This document shows, piece after piece, positions 27,042-36,466 of a DNA stretch of 64,000 bases. The DNA comes from Chryseobacterium aahli (GTDB taxonomy: Bacteria; Bacteroidota; Bacteroidia; Flavobacteriales; Weeksellaceae). The number at the start of each line of letters is the position of its first letter. Position 1 is the first letter of the stretch. A program made the translations under genes and the position numbers. The stretch is from the NCBI RefSeq assembly GCF_022699665.1, contig NZ_JALDNB010000004.1, positions 1-64,000 of the forward strand, written 5' to 3'. A model generated the notes under the pieces. That model was not told where the DNA came from, did no database searches, and saw only the letters and a program-made list of their open reading frames with translations.

Positions 27042-28181
27042 TTACGGCAATAAGTAGTTGTGGTAGCGGTCGATGGTAAAGTTACCGTTCACAATATTTC
27101 TGAAACTTGCAAAGACAATAAAGTTAAACACAAACAAAGCAATAATGAATGTATGAATTATTTTTTTCTGTCCCAAAGAAACCACGTACATGGCATTAGG
27201 TATAATGATATAAGAAAATCCGATAAATGCACCCGCCAATCTCGAAGAAAAGACAGGGTTGTTTCTGAAAATAAAGTAAAAACAAATTCCGATTACTGCG
27301 TAATTCCTATGATACTCGTAGTAAGGATACTTCTCCTTCATTGGAGTATCAAAAAAGAAAAGGAAAAACGTCAGAATCGCCATCAATCCTTCGGGAATAC
27401 CAATTCCTCCATTCAAACGCTCAGATGTCTCATCAACATATCCGTTAAAACCTTCTACAAGCATATTATCGCTGGCGATGCCACTGATGAAATCTCCAAA
27501 AATCCTATACACTTCAAACGGAGACGCAAAAATAGAGGCGATAATAAAAATTAACATCCAAAATTTATTCAGAGGAATACGTGCCACCCAATACATCGGT
27601 AAAAACACATAACAAACATTATGGATACCCGCACCCAGATAAATACATAGCAAGTACATGAAAAGCCTTTCCTGTTTGATGTATCTTATTCCGTAATACA
27701 CAATAAAAGACCCCAAACATTGTCTGATCTGCCCGCTTTCCCCAATAAAAAATCCAGGAATAAACATGAACAGAATAAAGGTAAAGGGATAAAAGGTGTT
27801 ATCATCAATATACTCTATTTTGAGAACGATAGTAATCATCGCAATCACCAACGTCAACATATAAAACGGAGCATTGAAGACATTGAGTAAAACCTTATTA
27901 ATCAAAACAAATAACCACTCGAGCTCTACCGGCTGCGGACCATCGAGATAGAGGGCTTTTAGAATAATACTTACATAATCTTTTGTATCCGAATAATTGT
28001 AAATCCCGATATAACTTCCATAATCCGGGCCTACCTGATTACGTAAACCTGCAAGAACAATTAAATACCCTCCTAAAAACCACAGCCATTTTTTTTCAAC
28101 TTTCTGCCCGTAAACCTCCTGGAAACTGAAAATAACCAAAAATATAAGTGCGATAATATAATACGGATGCAGTAAACTCAT
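27042..28181 (-). CDS. EpsG-family membrane protein (possible polysaccharide polymerase)
   Basis: A 379-residue polytopic protein of the EpsG family, the group proposed to polymerise exopolysaccharide repeat units in a Wzy-like way. The family opening is clear: YYIIALIFLVIFSFQEV, then WLWFLGGYLIVLAGLRNQVGPDYGSYIGIY, where the R-x-x-V-G-x-D-Y stretch is the hallmark. About ten helices follow, with GQIRQCLGSFIVYYGIRYI in the middle. It overlaps the preceding membrane-protein gene by four bases, so the pair is translationally coupled. No glycosyltransferases adjoin it; the exopolysaccharide set at 8597-14200 is the nearest candidate partner (inference). Confidence 0.75.
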   Translation of the reverse strand: MSLLHPYYIIALIFLVIFSFQEVYGQKVEKKWLWFLGGYLIVLAGLRNQVGPDYGSYIGIYNYSDTKDYVSIILKALYLDGPQPVELEWLFVLINKVLLNVFNAPFYMLTLVIAMITIVLKIEYIDDNTFYPFTFILFMFIPGFFIGESGQIRQCLGSFIVYYGIRYIKQERLFMYLLCIYLGAGIHNVCYVFLPMYWVARIPLNKFWMLIFIIASIFASPFEVYRIFGDFISGIASDNMLVEGFNGYVDETSERLNGGIGIPEGLMAILTFFLFFFDTPMKEKYPYYEYHRNYAVIGICFYFIFRNNPVFSSRLAGAFIGFSYIIIPNAMYVVSLGQKKIIHTFIIALFVFNFIVFASFRNIVNGNFTIDRYHNYLLP

Positions 28182-29182
28182 TGTTGCGGTATGGATATTT
28201 TAAACTGATGAAAAGCCACAATAATTCCTGTAAGAATAAGCGGCAAAAATAGTCTGGTTTCCCAAAAAAGCCCGACAAAAGTAATCATTCCCAAATAGGG
28301 TAATGAAAAAATAAGATATTTCTTTAAAATTAATTTTCCGTAATCATAACAAAGCCTGAACGTAAAGTAAAAACCAAGCAATCCAAAAAACAATCCTGCA
28401 AGATTAAAAGGGCTGGTGAAATTTTTAACGAAATAAACCCCTTCAAAAAACGATGTATTTTGGGGAATCATCAATTTCAGTCCGATGTATGGGAAAACAA
28501 AAGACAAAACCAGAAAGGCAATTTCTCTTATATATTTAAAATTTCCAGCTTTAAGTTTTTCGAAATCAATAAAAATCGCAGCGAAAAAAGCAATATTCAG
28601 ACAAGAGGTTTCTCTCACAAAAGTTGAAACAAAAACAGTGAGGCATAAAAAGATAAAATCGGAAGTTTTCTTCTCATGGTAATATTTTAAGCTAAACAAA
28701 ACTCCTAGAAGATAAAAGAAAATTGCAATACAATCGCAATTTGTGGGCACATACTGAACAATGACAATAAAGAAAACTGCCAAAAGATGAACCAGCCATT
28801 TTATATTTGAATTGAAAAGAGTACTGACGGGCTTATACTTTAAAATTAAATTTAAAATATAAGATGAAAGCACAAAAAAGAAACTGTTGATTAGAAAAAT
28901 ACTGTGATAAAAAACAGTTCCGTTCTTCAGAAGCATTGGTTTTGCAGATGGTAGAAAAAGATTGATAAAAGAATTGAGCAAATCTGTTACGTGCACCATC
29001 AGAAAATTAGGAATCACACGATAGGCATACACCGATGTAAACATAAAATCCGGAGCTTTCTCCATAGATTTGAGCTTTACATACGACGATTCAAAGCCAT
29101 AATAAGACATGAAAAACAGCAGAAATGGGAAAATTACTACAAATAGAAATCCGTTTAATTTTTCAACAAAATTTTTCAACAT
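28178..29182 (-). CDS. Polytopic membrane protein of unknown function
   Basis: A 334-residue membrane protein with about nine hydrophobic helices, starting FVEKLNGFLFVVIFPFLLFFMSYYG. A first extracytoplasmic loop contains KSMEKAPDFMFTSVYAYRVIPNFL. FVRETSCLNIAFFAAI near residue 190 resembles the short charged loops of EpsG and glycosyltransferase-C-like proteins. No certain family. It overlaps the EpsG-like gene by four bases and so is likely its functional partner. It runs divergently from the pigment exporter gene, with promoter boxes for both between. Confidence 0.6.
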   Translation of the reverse strand: MLKNFVEKLNGFLFVVIFPFLLFFMSYYGFESSYVKLKSMEKAPDFMFTSVYAYRVIPNFLMVHVTDLLNSFINLFLPSAKPMLLKNGTVFYHSIFLINSFFFVLSSYILNLILKYKPVSTLFNSNIKWLVHLLAVFFIVIVQYVPTNCDCIAIFFYLLGVLFSLKYYHEKKTSDFIFLCLTVFVSTFVRETSCLNIAFFAAIFIDFEKLKAGNFKYIREIAFLVLSFVFPYIGLKLMIPQNTSFFEGVYFVKNFTSPFNLAGLFFGLLGFYFTFRLCYDYGKLILKKYLIFSLPYLGMITFVGLFWETRLFLPLILTGIIVAFHQFKISIPQQ

Positions 29183-29250
29183 ACAAGATGTCCCTCAATT
29201 TAAAAATAATTTCGTGTTTTATAAATAAGTAGCAAAAAAGGAAACTTGTG

Positions 29251-29258
29251 CAAAAGTA
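29251..29258 (-). promoter_or_regulatory. -7 box for the leftward membrane-protein pair
   Basis: TACTTTTG on the minus strand, about 70 bases before the start at 29182. It forms a divergent pair with the box at 29346. Confidence 0.4.
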
Positions 29259-29345
29259 AAAGATTTTTTCATTTTAAATGGAATATTTTATTGATTTTCA
29301 GCGAAAACTTCTCTCACAAATGTTTTAAACTACTCTATAAAAATT

Positions 29346-29353
29346 TAAATTTG
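29346..29353 (+). promoter_or_regulatory. -7 box of the DAR block of the pigment cluster
   Basis: TAAATTTG matches TAnnTTTG and lies 21 bases before the MMPL start, giving a short leader. TGTTTT about 20 bases upstream is a weak -33 region. Confidence 0.45.
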
Positions 29354-29374
29354 CAAACTTGATTTGAGAATCTC

Positions 29375-32300
29375 ATGCATCGCTTTTTTATTTTTTTATA
29401 TTATCTGATTGCCAAAAACAGAATTCTTTCCATCGCAACGGCGCTAGGAGTTGCTGTTTTGTGTTTATTTTTTGCTTCAAAAATCAACTTTGAAGAAGAC
29501 ATCAATCAAATCATTCCCAAAAGCGAAAAGTCTGATTTGACGGCGAAAGTTTTGAAACAACTTAATTTTTCAGACAAAATCATCGTCATTATCGAAAAAA
29601 AATCGAAAGACGACAACTTTCAGTTATCCGAAACAGCTGATCAATTTTTAGAAAAAACCCAGCCTTTACAGAAATACATCGGCTCGATTCAGGGAAAGGT
29701 GAATGATAATGAGATTTCAGAAACCTTTGATTTTGTCAATCAGAATCTGCCTTTATTTTTAGACAAAAACGATTACAAAGAAATTGAAAGGAAGCTCAAC
29801 AAAGACAGCATTGCAAAACAAGTTGAGAACAATTATGTTTCATTAGTTTCTCCGACGAGTTTGGTAACGAAAGAATTCATTAAAAAAGATCCACTTGGAA
29901 TTACTTTTTTAGGAATCAAAAAACTGAACGCTTTAAACATCAGCAAAGATTTTAAACTCGAAGACAACTACGTCGTAACCAAAGACGGAAAAAATCTTCT
30001 GCTTTTCATCGAACCGAAAAATAAAAGCAACGACACCAAAAACAACGAAGCTTTCGTCAATCAACTCAATGAAATCAAAGACAACCTCAACAAAGAATTC
30101 AAAGGAAAAACAGAGATCAGCTATTTCGGCTCGCCGGTAATTGCTGTTGCGAATGCGCAACAAATCAAGAAAGACATTCAGAATACGGTTATTATTTCGA
30201 TGACTGTGCTAATGATTTTATTGATTTATTATTTTAGAAGTTTTTTCACGCCTATAGTTATCTTTCTACCGACTTTATTTTCGGTATTGCTTGCGTTGAT
30301 GGTTTTGTATTTTATTAAAGATAAAATTTCAGCCATTTCATTAAGCGTCGGAGCCATTTTAATTGGAATTACGATTGATTATGCGCTTCACATTCTCACG
30401 CACTACAAGCACAATAATAATATTGAAGAGCTTTATAAAGAAATCACTCAGCCGATTATTCTGAGTAGTGCAACCACGGCGGTTTCATTTTTATGCCTGG
30501 TTTTTGTACGTTCTGAAGCGTTGAAAGATTTGGGACTTTTTGCATCGATTACGGTTTTGTTTTCTTCGGTTTCGGCATTGATTATTGTCCCGCAATTGTA
30601 TCATCCGAAAGAAAAATCAAATCAACTAAACACAAACTTTATAGACAAAATCGGGCATTATCCTTACGAGAAAAACAAACCTTTGATTATAGTTTGTTCG
30701 CTAGTGATTATTGCGTGTTTGTTTGGTTTCCGACATGTTGGTTTCAATGAAGATATTGGCGACTTAAATTACATTCCGAAAGATTTAAAAATAAGTGAGG
30801 CAAAACTTGAAAAATTGTCCGACATCACTTCGAAATCTATTTACACCATTTCTTATGGAAATTCTGAGGAAGAAGCTTTGGCAAGAAATTCAGATTTGAG
30901 TCAGTTTTTGGAGAAAGAAAAAAAGGAAGGGAAAATTTTAAGCTACAATTCTCTTGGAAACGTTGTTTTATCTAAAGAAGACCAGCAGAAAAAAGTAGAA
31001 ATCTGGCAGGAATTCTGGAACGAGAACAAGAAAAACCAAACCGTTTCTGAATTGGTCAATAACGGAAATAAATTTGGTTTTAACTCTTCAGCATTCGATC
31101 AGTTTAATGAAAATTTAAATAAAAGCTACTCCCCATTAAGTTTAAAAGATTACGAAAAAATTAAAGCCCTGCAAATCTCAGAATTTCTCAGTCAGGAAAA
31201 TGGTTTTTATACGGTTTCGAATGTGGTAAAGGTAGACGAGAAGAAACGCGACGCTTTCATCAAAGACATTGAAAAGAAACACGATGCCATCGCCATCGAC
31301 CGTCAGCAGATGAATGAGAACTTTTTAGGCTTGCTAAAAAGAGATTTCAACACATTGATTAATTATTCATTATTAGCCATTCTTCTTACGATTATCGTTT
31401 TCTTTAGAAATTTTGAATTAACCCTTCTTACAATGTTTCCAATTGTTTTGACGGGAGTTGTGACCGCAGGAATTCTCTATTTTTTAGGATTAGAATTAAA
31501 TATTTTCAGTACCGTTGTCTGTACATTGGTTTTCGGGGTTGGGGATGATTTCAGTATTTTTCTCACGAAAGCAATGCAGAAAGAACACACGACCGGAAAA
31601 AATGAACTTCCAACGTATAGAATCTCGATTATTCTGGCAGTTTTCACGACAATTCTTTCCATCGGTTCTTTGATCTTTGCAAAACATCCAGCTTTACATT
31701 CTTTAGCTTTGGTTGCACTGATTGGAATGCTTTCTGTGATTATCATTACTTCAACTTTGTATCCGTTTTGGTTTAGGTTTTTAATTATCAATAGAACTAA
31801 AAAAGGACTTTCACCGATAACTTTGAGATTATTAGCACGTTCCGTTTTGTCTTTTATTTACTATGGTCTGGGTGGACTTTTCTTCTCATTTTTCGGACAT
31901 TTTTTTGTGAGAAAAGCAAAAGGGGAAACTTTAAATTTCATAAAAAAATCAATTGCTTTATTCTTAAAATCAGTGTTACATCTTTCACCTTTTGTAAAGA
32001 AAAAAGTAATTACAAACCAGAAAGAAGATTTCAGCAAACCAGCGATTATCATTGCCAATCATACATCATTCTTAGATACTTTGGCTATTGCGATGGCAAC
32101 ACATAAAATTGTTTATCTGGTCAATGATTGGGTCTATGATTCTCCGGTTTTTGGCAAACTTGTAAAGGCTTTAGGATTTTATCCGGTTTCTCAAGGCATC
32201 GAAAATGGGAAAGAAAAATTAAAGGAGAAAATTGACCAAGGGTATTCATTAGTCGTTTTCCCCGAAGCTGAAAGATCTTATACGAATGATGTGAAACGTT

Positions 32301-33028
32301 TCCACAAAGGAGCTTTTTATCTTGCTGAAGAATTTGGTTTGGATATTTTACCACTTTACATTCATGGGAATTCTGAAGTTTTACCAAAAGGTGATTTCAT
32401 TATTTACGATGGCGATATTATTGTAAAAGTTGGTGACAGACTCAGCAAAAACGACTTATCATTTGGAACGACTTATAAAGAAAGAGCTAAAAACATCAAT
32501 TTTTATTTCAGAAATGAATTTGCCAAACTGAGAAATGAAATTGAAGACGAAAATTATTTTAAAAAGAAATTATTTTTAAGCTTCCTTTACAAAGAAACCG
32601 AAGTTGTAAAAGAAGTCAAACAGGATTTCAAAAAAAATAAATTTGTTTATTTTGAACTGAACAAACATATTGCAAAAGATGGAAACATCTTACACATCGC
32701 AGATGATTTTGGTCAAAAAGATGTTTTGATGACGCTTCAGCAAGCCGGAAGAAGAGTTTTCAGTTTAATTAAAGATGAAGAAAAAAGACAAATTGCAGAA
32801 AACAATTATGTCGTTAAAACAAGAAAAATAAATTACATCAAAAACACTTCTGAAATCGCCAAAGACATTGATGTTCTTTTGATTTCAGATCCCAAATTTA
32901 ATGTAACCGAAATCACTCAGCTTCCGGAAACCATTATTTTTGTAAACACTGAAAATATTATTTTTGAAAACCCTTCATTTAACTTAGTGTTCACTTCGGA
33001 ATCAATAAGAGTATTCCGACACGAATAA
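29375..33028 (+). CDS. MMPL/RND exporter fused to a PlsC-like acyltransferase
   Basis: A 1217-residue fusion. Residues 1 to about 800 are an MMPL-type RND exporter with two halves, each with a periplasmic domain and membrane helices (for example VIISMTVLMILLIYYFRSFFTPIVIFLPTL and the second set near LLTMFPIVLTGVV). Residues about 860-1060 are an acyltransferase of the PlsC type, with NHTSFLD (His896, the HxxxxD motif) and FPEAERS (962-968). The last 130 residues look like a Rossmann-type domain without a clear motif. It begins the DAR part of the flexirubin-type cluster. It probably exports the pigment or moves acyl chains across the inner membrane; the fused acyltransferase could act on the pigment or on lipids (inference). 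Confidence 0.85.
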   Translation: MHRFFIFLYYLIAKNRILSIATALGVAVLCLFFASKINFEEDINQIIPKSEKSDLTAKVLKQLNFSDKIIVIIEKKSKDDNFQLSETADQFLEKTQPLQKYIGSIQGKVNDNEISETFDFVNQNLPLFLDKNDYKEIERKLNKDSIAKQVENNYVSLVSPTSLVTKEFIKKDPLGITFLGIKKLNALNISKDFKLEDNYVVTKDGKNLLLFIEPKNKSNDTKNNEAFVNQLNEIKDNLNKEFKGKTEISYFGSPVIAVANAQQIKKDIQNTVIISMTVLMILLIYYFRSFFTPIVIFLPTLFSVLLALMVLYFIKDKISAISLSVGAILIGITIDYALHILTHYKHNNNIEELYKEITQPIILSSATTAVSFLCLVFVRSEALKDLGLFASITVLFSSVSALIIVPQLYHPKEKSNQLNTNFIDKIGHYPYEKNKPLIIVCSLVIIACLFGFRHVGFNEDIGDLNYIPKDLKISEAKLEKLSDITSKSIYTISYGNSEEEALARNSDLSQFLEKEKKEGKILSYNSLGNVVLSKEDQQKKVEIWQEFWNENKKNQTVSELVNNGNKFGFNSSAFDQFNENLNKSYSPLSLKDYEKIKALQISEFLSQENGFYTVSNVVKVDEKKRDAFIKDIEKKHDAIAIDRQQMNENFLGLLKRDFNTLINYSLLAILLTIIVFFRNFELTLLTMFPIVLTGVVTAGILYFLGLELNIFSTVVCTLVFGVGDDFSIFLTKAMQKEHTTGKNELPTYRISIILAVFTTILSIGSLIFAKHPALHSLALVALIGMLSVIIITSTLYPFWFRFLIINRTKKGLSPITLRLLARSVLSFIYYGLGGLFFSFFGHFFVRKAKGETLNFIKKSIALFLKSVLHLSPFVKKKVITNQKEDFSKPAIIIANHTSFLDTLAIAMATHKIVYLVNDWVYDSPVFGKLVKALGFYPVSQGIENGKEKLKEKIDQGYSLVVFPEAERSYTNDVKRFHKGAFYLAEEFGLDILPLYIHGNSEVLPKGDFIIYDGDIIVKVGDRLSKNDLSFGTTYKERAKNINFYFRNEFAKLRNEIEDENYFKKKLFLSFLYKETEVVKEVKQDFKKNKFVYFELNKHIAKDGNILHIADDFGQKDVLMTLQQAGRRVFSLIKDEEKRQIAENNYVVKTRKINYIKNTSEIAKDIDVLLISDPKFNVTEITQLPETIIFVNTENIIFENPSFNLVFTSESIRVFRHE

Positions 33029-33043
33029 TAAATTTTAAAAGCA

Positions 33044-33051
33044 TATTTTTG
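33044..33051 (+). promoter_or_regulatory. Possible internal promoter box before darA
   Basis: TATTTTTG matches TAnnTTTG, 20 bases before the darA start codon in the gap after the exporter gene. No clear -33 TTG. Confidence 0.3.
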
Positions 33052-33070
33052 TAATCCATAAAGAATATTA

Positions 33071-33985
33071 ATGCAGAAAAACGTACTTGTTCTCTATTAT
33101 ACACAGACGGGTCAGCTGGAGGATATTATGAAAAATATTGCCCAGCCGTTTGAGGATAAGAAAGACGAATATCTTGTCACCTATTACAACATTCAGCTCA
33201 AAGAAGACTTTCCTTTTCCCTGGCCGAGTGATGTTTTTTTTAATACTTTCCCCGAATCTTATTTGCAGATTCCGAGCGAGATTCTCCCGCCACCGGAAAA
33301 TGTACTGAATAAAAAATATGACCTCATTCTTTTCGGATATCAGGTTTGGTATCTGACACCTTCTATTCCTATTATTTCATTTTTGAAAAGTGGTTACGCA
33401 GAAGGTTTATTAAAAGACACTCCCATCGTTACCGTTTCTGCAACCAGAAATATGTGGATGCTTTCTCAGGAAAAATTAAAAGTTTATTTAAAAAATCTAA
33501 ATGCCAAACTGATCGGAAATATCGCTTTGGTAGACAGACACGACAATTACACCAGTGTTTTGACGATTCTTCGCTGGCTGACAACGGGACAAAAAGAAAA
33601 ATCGGGAATGCTTCCTGCAGCCGGAGTTTCAGATGAAGAAATCAACGGAGCCGGAAAATATGGAAAGATCATCGAAAATCACTTTGAAAACAATGATTTC
33701 ACCAACCTACAGCCCGACTTGGTGAAAAATGGAGCTGTTGAAATAAGACCCTTCCTGGTGCGTGTAGAGAAAGTAGGAAACAAAATCTTTACCATTTGGA
33801 GTAATCTGATTATCAAGAAAAAAGAAAAACGACCTTTGCTGATAAAATTCTTTAAAGTATATTTGATGGCAGCAATTTGGATCATTTCGCCAATCGTATT
33901 GGTTTTTCATCTCTTATTAGCACCCCTTTTGTGGTCTAAAAGACAAAAGCAAAAAGAATATTTACAAGGAATTAATTTAAAATAG
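33071..33985 (+). CDS. darA: Dialkylresorcinol condensing enzyme DarA
   Basis: Forms the dialkylresorcinol ring of flexirubin-type pigments together with DarB, by joining two beta-keto acyl chains. The 304-residue length matches DarA. The N-terminal half has a flavodoxin-like fold, LVLYYTQTGQLEDIM at residues 5-19 being the phosphate-binding loop region, with YDLILFGYQVWYLTPSIPIISFL near 90-110. The C-terminus has a hydrophobic helix (FFKVYLMAAIWIISPIVLVFHLLLAPLLW) that should anchor it to the inner membrane. It is two bases from darB. The name comes from family resemblance and from the darA-darB pairing. Confidence 0.88.
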   Translation: MQKNVLVLYYTQTGQLEDIMKNIAQPFEDKKDEYLVTYYNIQLKEDFPFPWPSDVFFNTFPESYLQIPSEILPPPENVLNKKYDLILFGYQVWYLTPSIPIISFLKSGYAEGLLKDTPIVTVSATRNMWMLSQEKLKVYLKNLNAKLIGNIALVDRHDNYTSVLTILRWLTTGQKEKSGMLPAAGVSDEEINGAGKYGKIIENHFENNDFTNLQPDLVKNGAVEIRPFLVRVEKVGNKIFTIWSNLIIKKKEKRPLLIKFFKVYLMAAIWIISPIVLVFHLLLAPLLWSKRQKQKEYLQGINLK

Positions 33986-33987
33986 AA

Positions 33988-35127
33988 ATGCAAGACGTAT
34001 TTATAACAAAAGCTTCAACATACTTGCCGAATGAGCCGGTTTCGAATGACGAAATGGAAAGCTATCTTGGCTTGGTAAATAATACACCCTCTAAAGCGAG
34101 AGCTTTAATTCTAAGGAACAATAAAATCACTACGAGATATTACGCTTTAGATAAAAACGGAGAATCTACTCACTCTAATGCTCAGATTACCGCAAAGGCA
34201 GTGGAAGGACTCTTTGATGAGAACTTCAAAAAAGAAGATCTGAAACTCTTGTCCGTAGGAACTACTTCGCCGGATCAGATTCAGCCTTCACATGCATCTA
34301 TGGTACACGGTGAGCTTAATATTGGGAGATCTATCGAAATAAATACAGCAACAGGACTTTGTAACTCCGGGATGAATGCCTTGAACTACGGTTTTCTTTC
34401 CATAAAAGCCGGAGTGCAGGAAACTGCCGTGTGTGCTGGTTCTGAAAAAATGTCTTCTTGGATGACTGCCGATAAATTTGATCATGAAGCAGAAAATCTA
34501 AAACTTTTAGAAGAAAGACCAATTATTGCTTTCAAAAGAGAATTCCTTAGATGGATGCTTTCTGACGGTGCCGGTGCATTTTTATTGCAAAACAAGCCAA
34601 GAGAAAACGAAATTTCGTTAAAAATCGATTGGATAGACTTCTATTCTTACGCTCACGAAATCGAAGCTTGTATGTATTCCGGTTGTGAAAAGCAGGAAGA
34701 CGGAAGCTTGAAATCTTGGGCAGATTACCCATCAGACGAATGGCTGAAGCAATCTATTTTTGCCTTAAAACAAGATACTAAAATTCTTGATAAATATATT
34801 TTGGTGAAAGGTGCAGAAAGTTTAAGAGCATCTTTTGACAAACACCAACTTGATCCGGAATCTGTGGATCACGTTTTGGCGCATATTTCTTCAGGATATT
34901 TCAAAGAAGGTTTAAAAGAAGAATTTGCAAACGTTGGATTAGATTTCCCTTGGGAAAAATGGTTCTATAATCTTTCGGAAATTGGAAATATTGGCGCAGG
35001 ATCTATCTTCGTTGCCGTAGAACAATTGATGAATTCAGGAAAACTGAAAAAAGGCGAAAAAATCCTTTTATGTGTACCTGAAAGCGGAAGATTTGCCTAT
35101 TCTTGCTCGTTACTAACTGTTGTATAA
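33988..35127 (+). CDS. darB: Beta-ketoacyl-ACP synthase III-type enzyme DarB
   Basis: A FabH-like thiolase-fold enzyme that, with DarA, condenses acyl units to make the dialkylresorcinol half of flexirubin. It has 379 residues. The catalytic triad is intact: Cys125 in NTATGLCNSGMNAL, His299 in VLAHISSGYF and Asn334 in EIGNIGAGS. DarB proteins are a separate group from housekeeping FabH. Its stop codon overlaps the next start by one base (TAATG), so the following dehydratase is translationally coupled. Confidence 0.9.
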   Translation: MQDVFITKASTYLPNEPVSNDEMESYLGLVNNTPSKARALILRNNKITTRYYALDKNGESTHSNAQITAKAVEGLFDENFKKEDLKLLSVGTTSPDQIQPSHASMVHGELNIGRSIEINTATGLCNSGMNALNYGFLSIKAGVQETAVCAGSEKMSSWMTADKFDHEAENLKLLEERPIIAFKREFLRWMLSDGAGAFLLQNKPRENEISLKIDWIDFYSYAHEIEACMYSGCEKQEDGSLKSWADYPSDEWLKQSIFALKQDTKILDKYILVKGAESLRASFDKHQLDPESVDHVLAHISSGYFKEGLKEEFANVGLDFPWEKWFYNLSEIGNIGAGSIFVAVEQLMNSGKLKKGEKILLCVPESGRFAYSCSLLTVV

Positions 35128-35558
35128 TGGAAATTACTTTACCAAATTCTGATCAAATTTTTGTGGAAAGTCTTATCCCACAAAAAGCACCTTTCGTCAT
35201 GGTGGGTGAGGTTTCAGAATATTCCGAAAACCACGTGATCTCAGGATTCGTCATCAAGGAAGACAATCTTTTTGTATATGAAGGAATTTTTCAGGCATCA
35301 GGCTTAATCGAGCATCAGGCTCAGACTGTGGCTTTACATACCGGTTACAAATATTTTCTTTTAGGGAAAGAATCTCCGACGGGCTACATCGGTGCCATCA
35401 AATCTTTTGAAGCAGATGCTTTACCAAAAGTGGGTGATCAATTGGTTACTGAAGCTACCATTCTGAATGAAATGCTGGGTGTAACTTTAGTAGAAATTAT
35501 CACTAAAATAAATGATACCGTAATTGCAAAATCACAGATGAAAACGGTTGTAAAATAG
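35127..35558 (+). CDS. Hotdog dehydratase-like protein (ApeP/FabZ-like), DAR block, first
   Basis: A 143-residue hotdog protein, likely a 3-hydroxyacyl-ACP dehydratase acting on chains destined for the resorcinol. I chose the ATG at 35127, which overlaps the darB stop by one base, rather than an upstream reading inside darB. The family opening is IPQKAPFVMVGEV, then ASGLIEHQAQTVALHTGY, where the Glu-His pair on the long helix corresponds to the FabZ/ApeP active-site region. It has a paralogue 147 bases downstream. The palindromic element after it probably ends transcription. Confidence 0.75.
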   Translation: MEITLPNSDQIFVESLIPQKAPFVMVGEVSEYSENHVISGFVIKEDNLFVYEGIFQASGLIEHQAQTVALHTGYKYFLLGKESPTGYIGAIKSFEADALPKVGDQLVTEATILNEMLGVTLVEIITKINDTVIAKSQMKTVVK

Positions 35559-35572
35559 ATTTAAAAACAGTT

Positions 35573-35667
35573 CGTCAGTTCGAGTAAAATTCTGGAAGAA
35601 TTTGTATCGAGAACTTTAGCACATCAACTTCTCGATACGATTTTTTCAAGATCTAATCGAAGTGACG
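35573..35667. repeat. Dispersed inverted-repeat element, copy 1
   Basis: Outer arms CGTCAGTTCGA and TCGAAGTGACG (one mismatch) enclose an inner perfect stem GTATCGAGAA / TTCTCGATAC (35604-35613, 35629-35638). ATTTTTTC follows the inner hairpin, so on the plus strand it can serve as a terminator. The same design recurs at 36467-36564. Confidence 0.75.
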
Positions 35668-35705
35668 AAATGATATAATTAAAGTTTTTTAGAAGAAAAA
35701 TTTAC

Positions 35706-36149
35706 ATGGAGTTAAAAGAAGATAATATCATCAATATTCACCAGTTTTTACCTCATCGCGAACCGATGCTGATGGCTGATTATATTCTTGAGCTTACTCC
35801 GGAAAAAGTGATTACTTCTTTTGAAATTACTTCAGACAATATTTTCGTTCACAATAATCATTTTGTAGAAGCGGGTCTTATAGAACATTCGGCACAAACA
35901 TGTTCTTCAATTCTGGGGCAGAGTTTTTTTAAAGGTCCTGATGACGGAACTAAAGTAATCGGTTTCATCACCAATATCAAGAAGATTGAGATTTTTGCCT
36001 TGCCAAAAGTCGGTGACAAAATTATTTCAAAAGCTTCTTTAATTTCTCAATATGAAAATATCTGCCAGATTTTCTGCGAAACTTTTTTAGGAGATGAATT
36101 ACTGATTCGTACAGAGATCAGTTTGTTTATTCAGGAACTAAAATCTTAA
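35706..36149 (+). CDS. Hotdog dehydratase-like protein (ApeP/FabZ-like), DAR block, second
   Basis: A 147-residue paralogue of the preceding hotdog gene. The opening HQFLPHREPMLMADYILE carries the PHRxPML motif seen in ApeP-type dehydratases, and FVEAGLIEHSAQTCSSILG matches the active-site helix. GFITNIKKIEIFALPKVGDKI is the shared second half. It probably dehydrates 3-hydroxyacyl-ACP in dialkylresorcinol or aryl polyene chain building. The two copies may serve different chain lengths (inference). A terminator follows. Confidence 0.75.
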   Translation: MELKEDNIINIHQFLPHREPMLMADYILELTPEKVITSFEITSDNIFVHNNHFVEAGLIEHSAQTCSSILGQSFFKGPDDGTKVIGFITNIKKIEIFALPKVGDKIISKASLISQYENICQIFCETFLGDELLIRTEISLFIQELKS

Positions 36150-36170
36150 AATATTGTTTTTAAAATATAC

Positions 36171-36199
36171 AGGCTGACTTTTTGAGTTGGCTTTTTTTT
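36171..36199 (+). terminator. Terminator of the DAR block
   Basis: AGGCTGAC and GTTGGCTT pair over eight positions including G-T wobbles, and a run of eight T follows. It lies just after the second dehydratase. Confidence 0.65.
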
Positions 36200-36231
36200 A
36201 AAAATTTCACGTTTAGCTTAAAAAGTTTTTA

Positions 36232-36447
36232 ATGATTAATAAAGCAGTACTTTATTTAAAAATAGTAAGATTAATTTCAATAGTGTTTCTCTTAATTCTT
36301 CTGTTTTACACTTTCATGATTCTAGTGAGTAGTCACAAAATACCTTCTCAAACATTTACAAAACTAATTTTCACAATCTCAATCACAATTTTGTTGCTTA
36401 TTTATTCTTCAATTACTATAATGAGAGAAAAGAAGAAGGATAATTAA
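36232..36447 (+). CDS. Small two-helix membrane protein of unknown function
   Basis: A 71-residue protein with two hydrophobic helices (about residues 12-30, RLISIVFLLILLFYTFMIL, and 43-62, LIFTISITILLLIYSSITI) and a charged tail REKKKDN. No family is recognised. It sits between two copies of the dispersed inverted repeat, downstream of a terminator, so it is not part of the DAR operon. It may be a real small membrane gene. Confidence 0.45.
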   Translation: MINKAVLYLKIVRLISIVFLLILLFYTFMILVSSHKIPSQTFTKLIFTISITILLLIYSSITIMREKKKDN

Positions 36448-36466
36448 AGATTTTTAATTCGTATAT

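Noticed and set aside
31477..31791. Minus-strand frame of 104 residues within the MMPL gene
   Set aside because: Lies antisense to a conserved membrane segment of the exporter; composition reflects the opposite strand.
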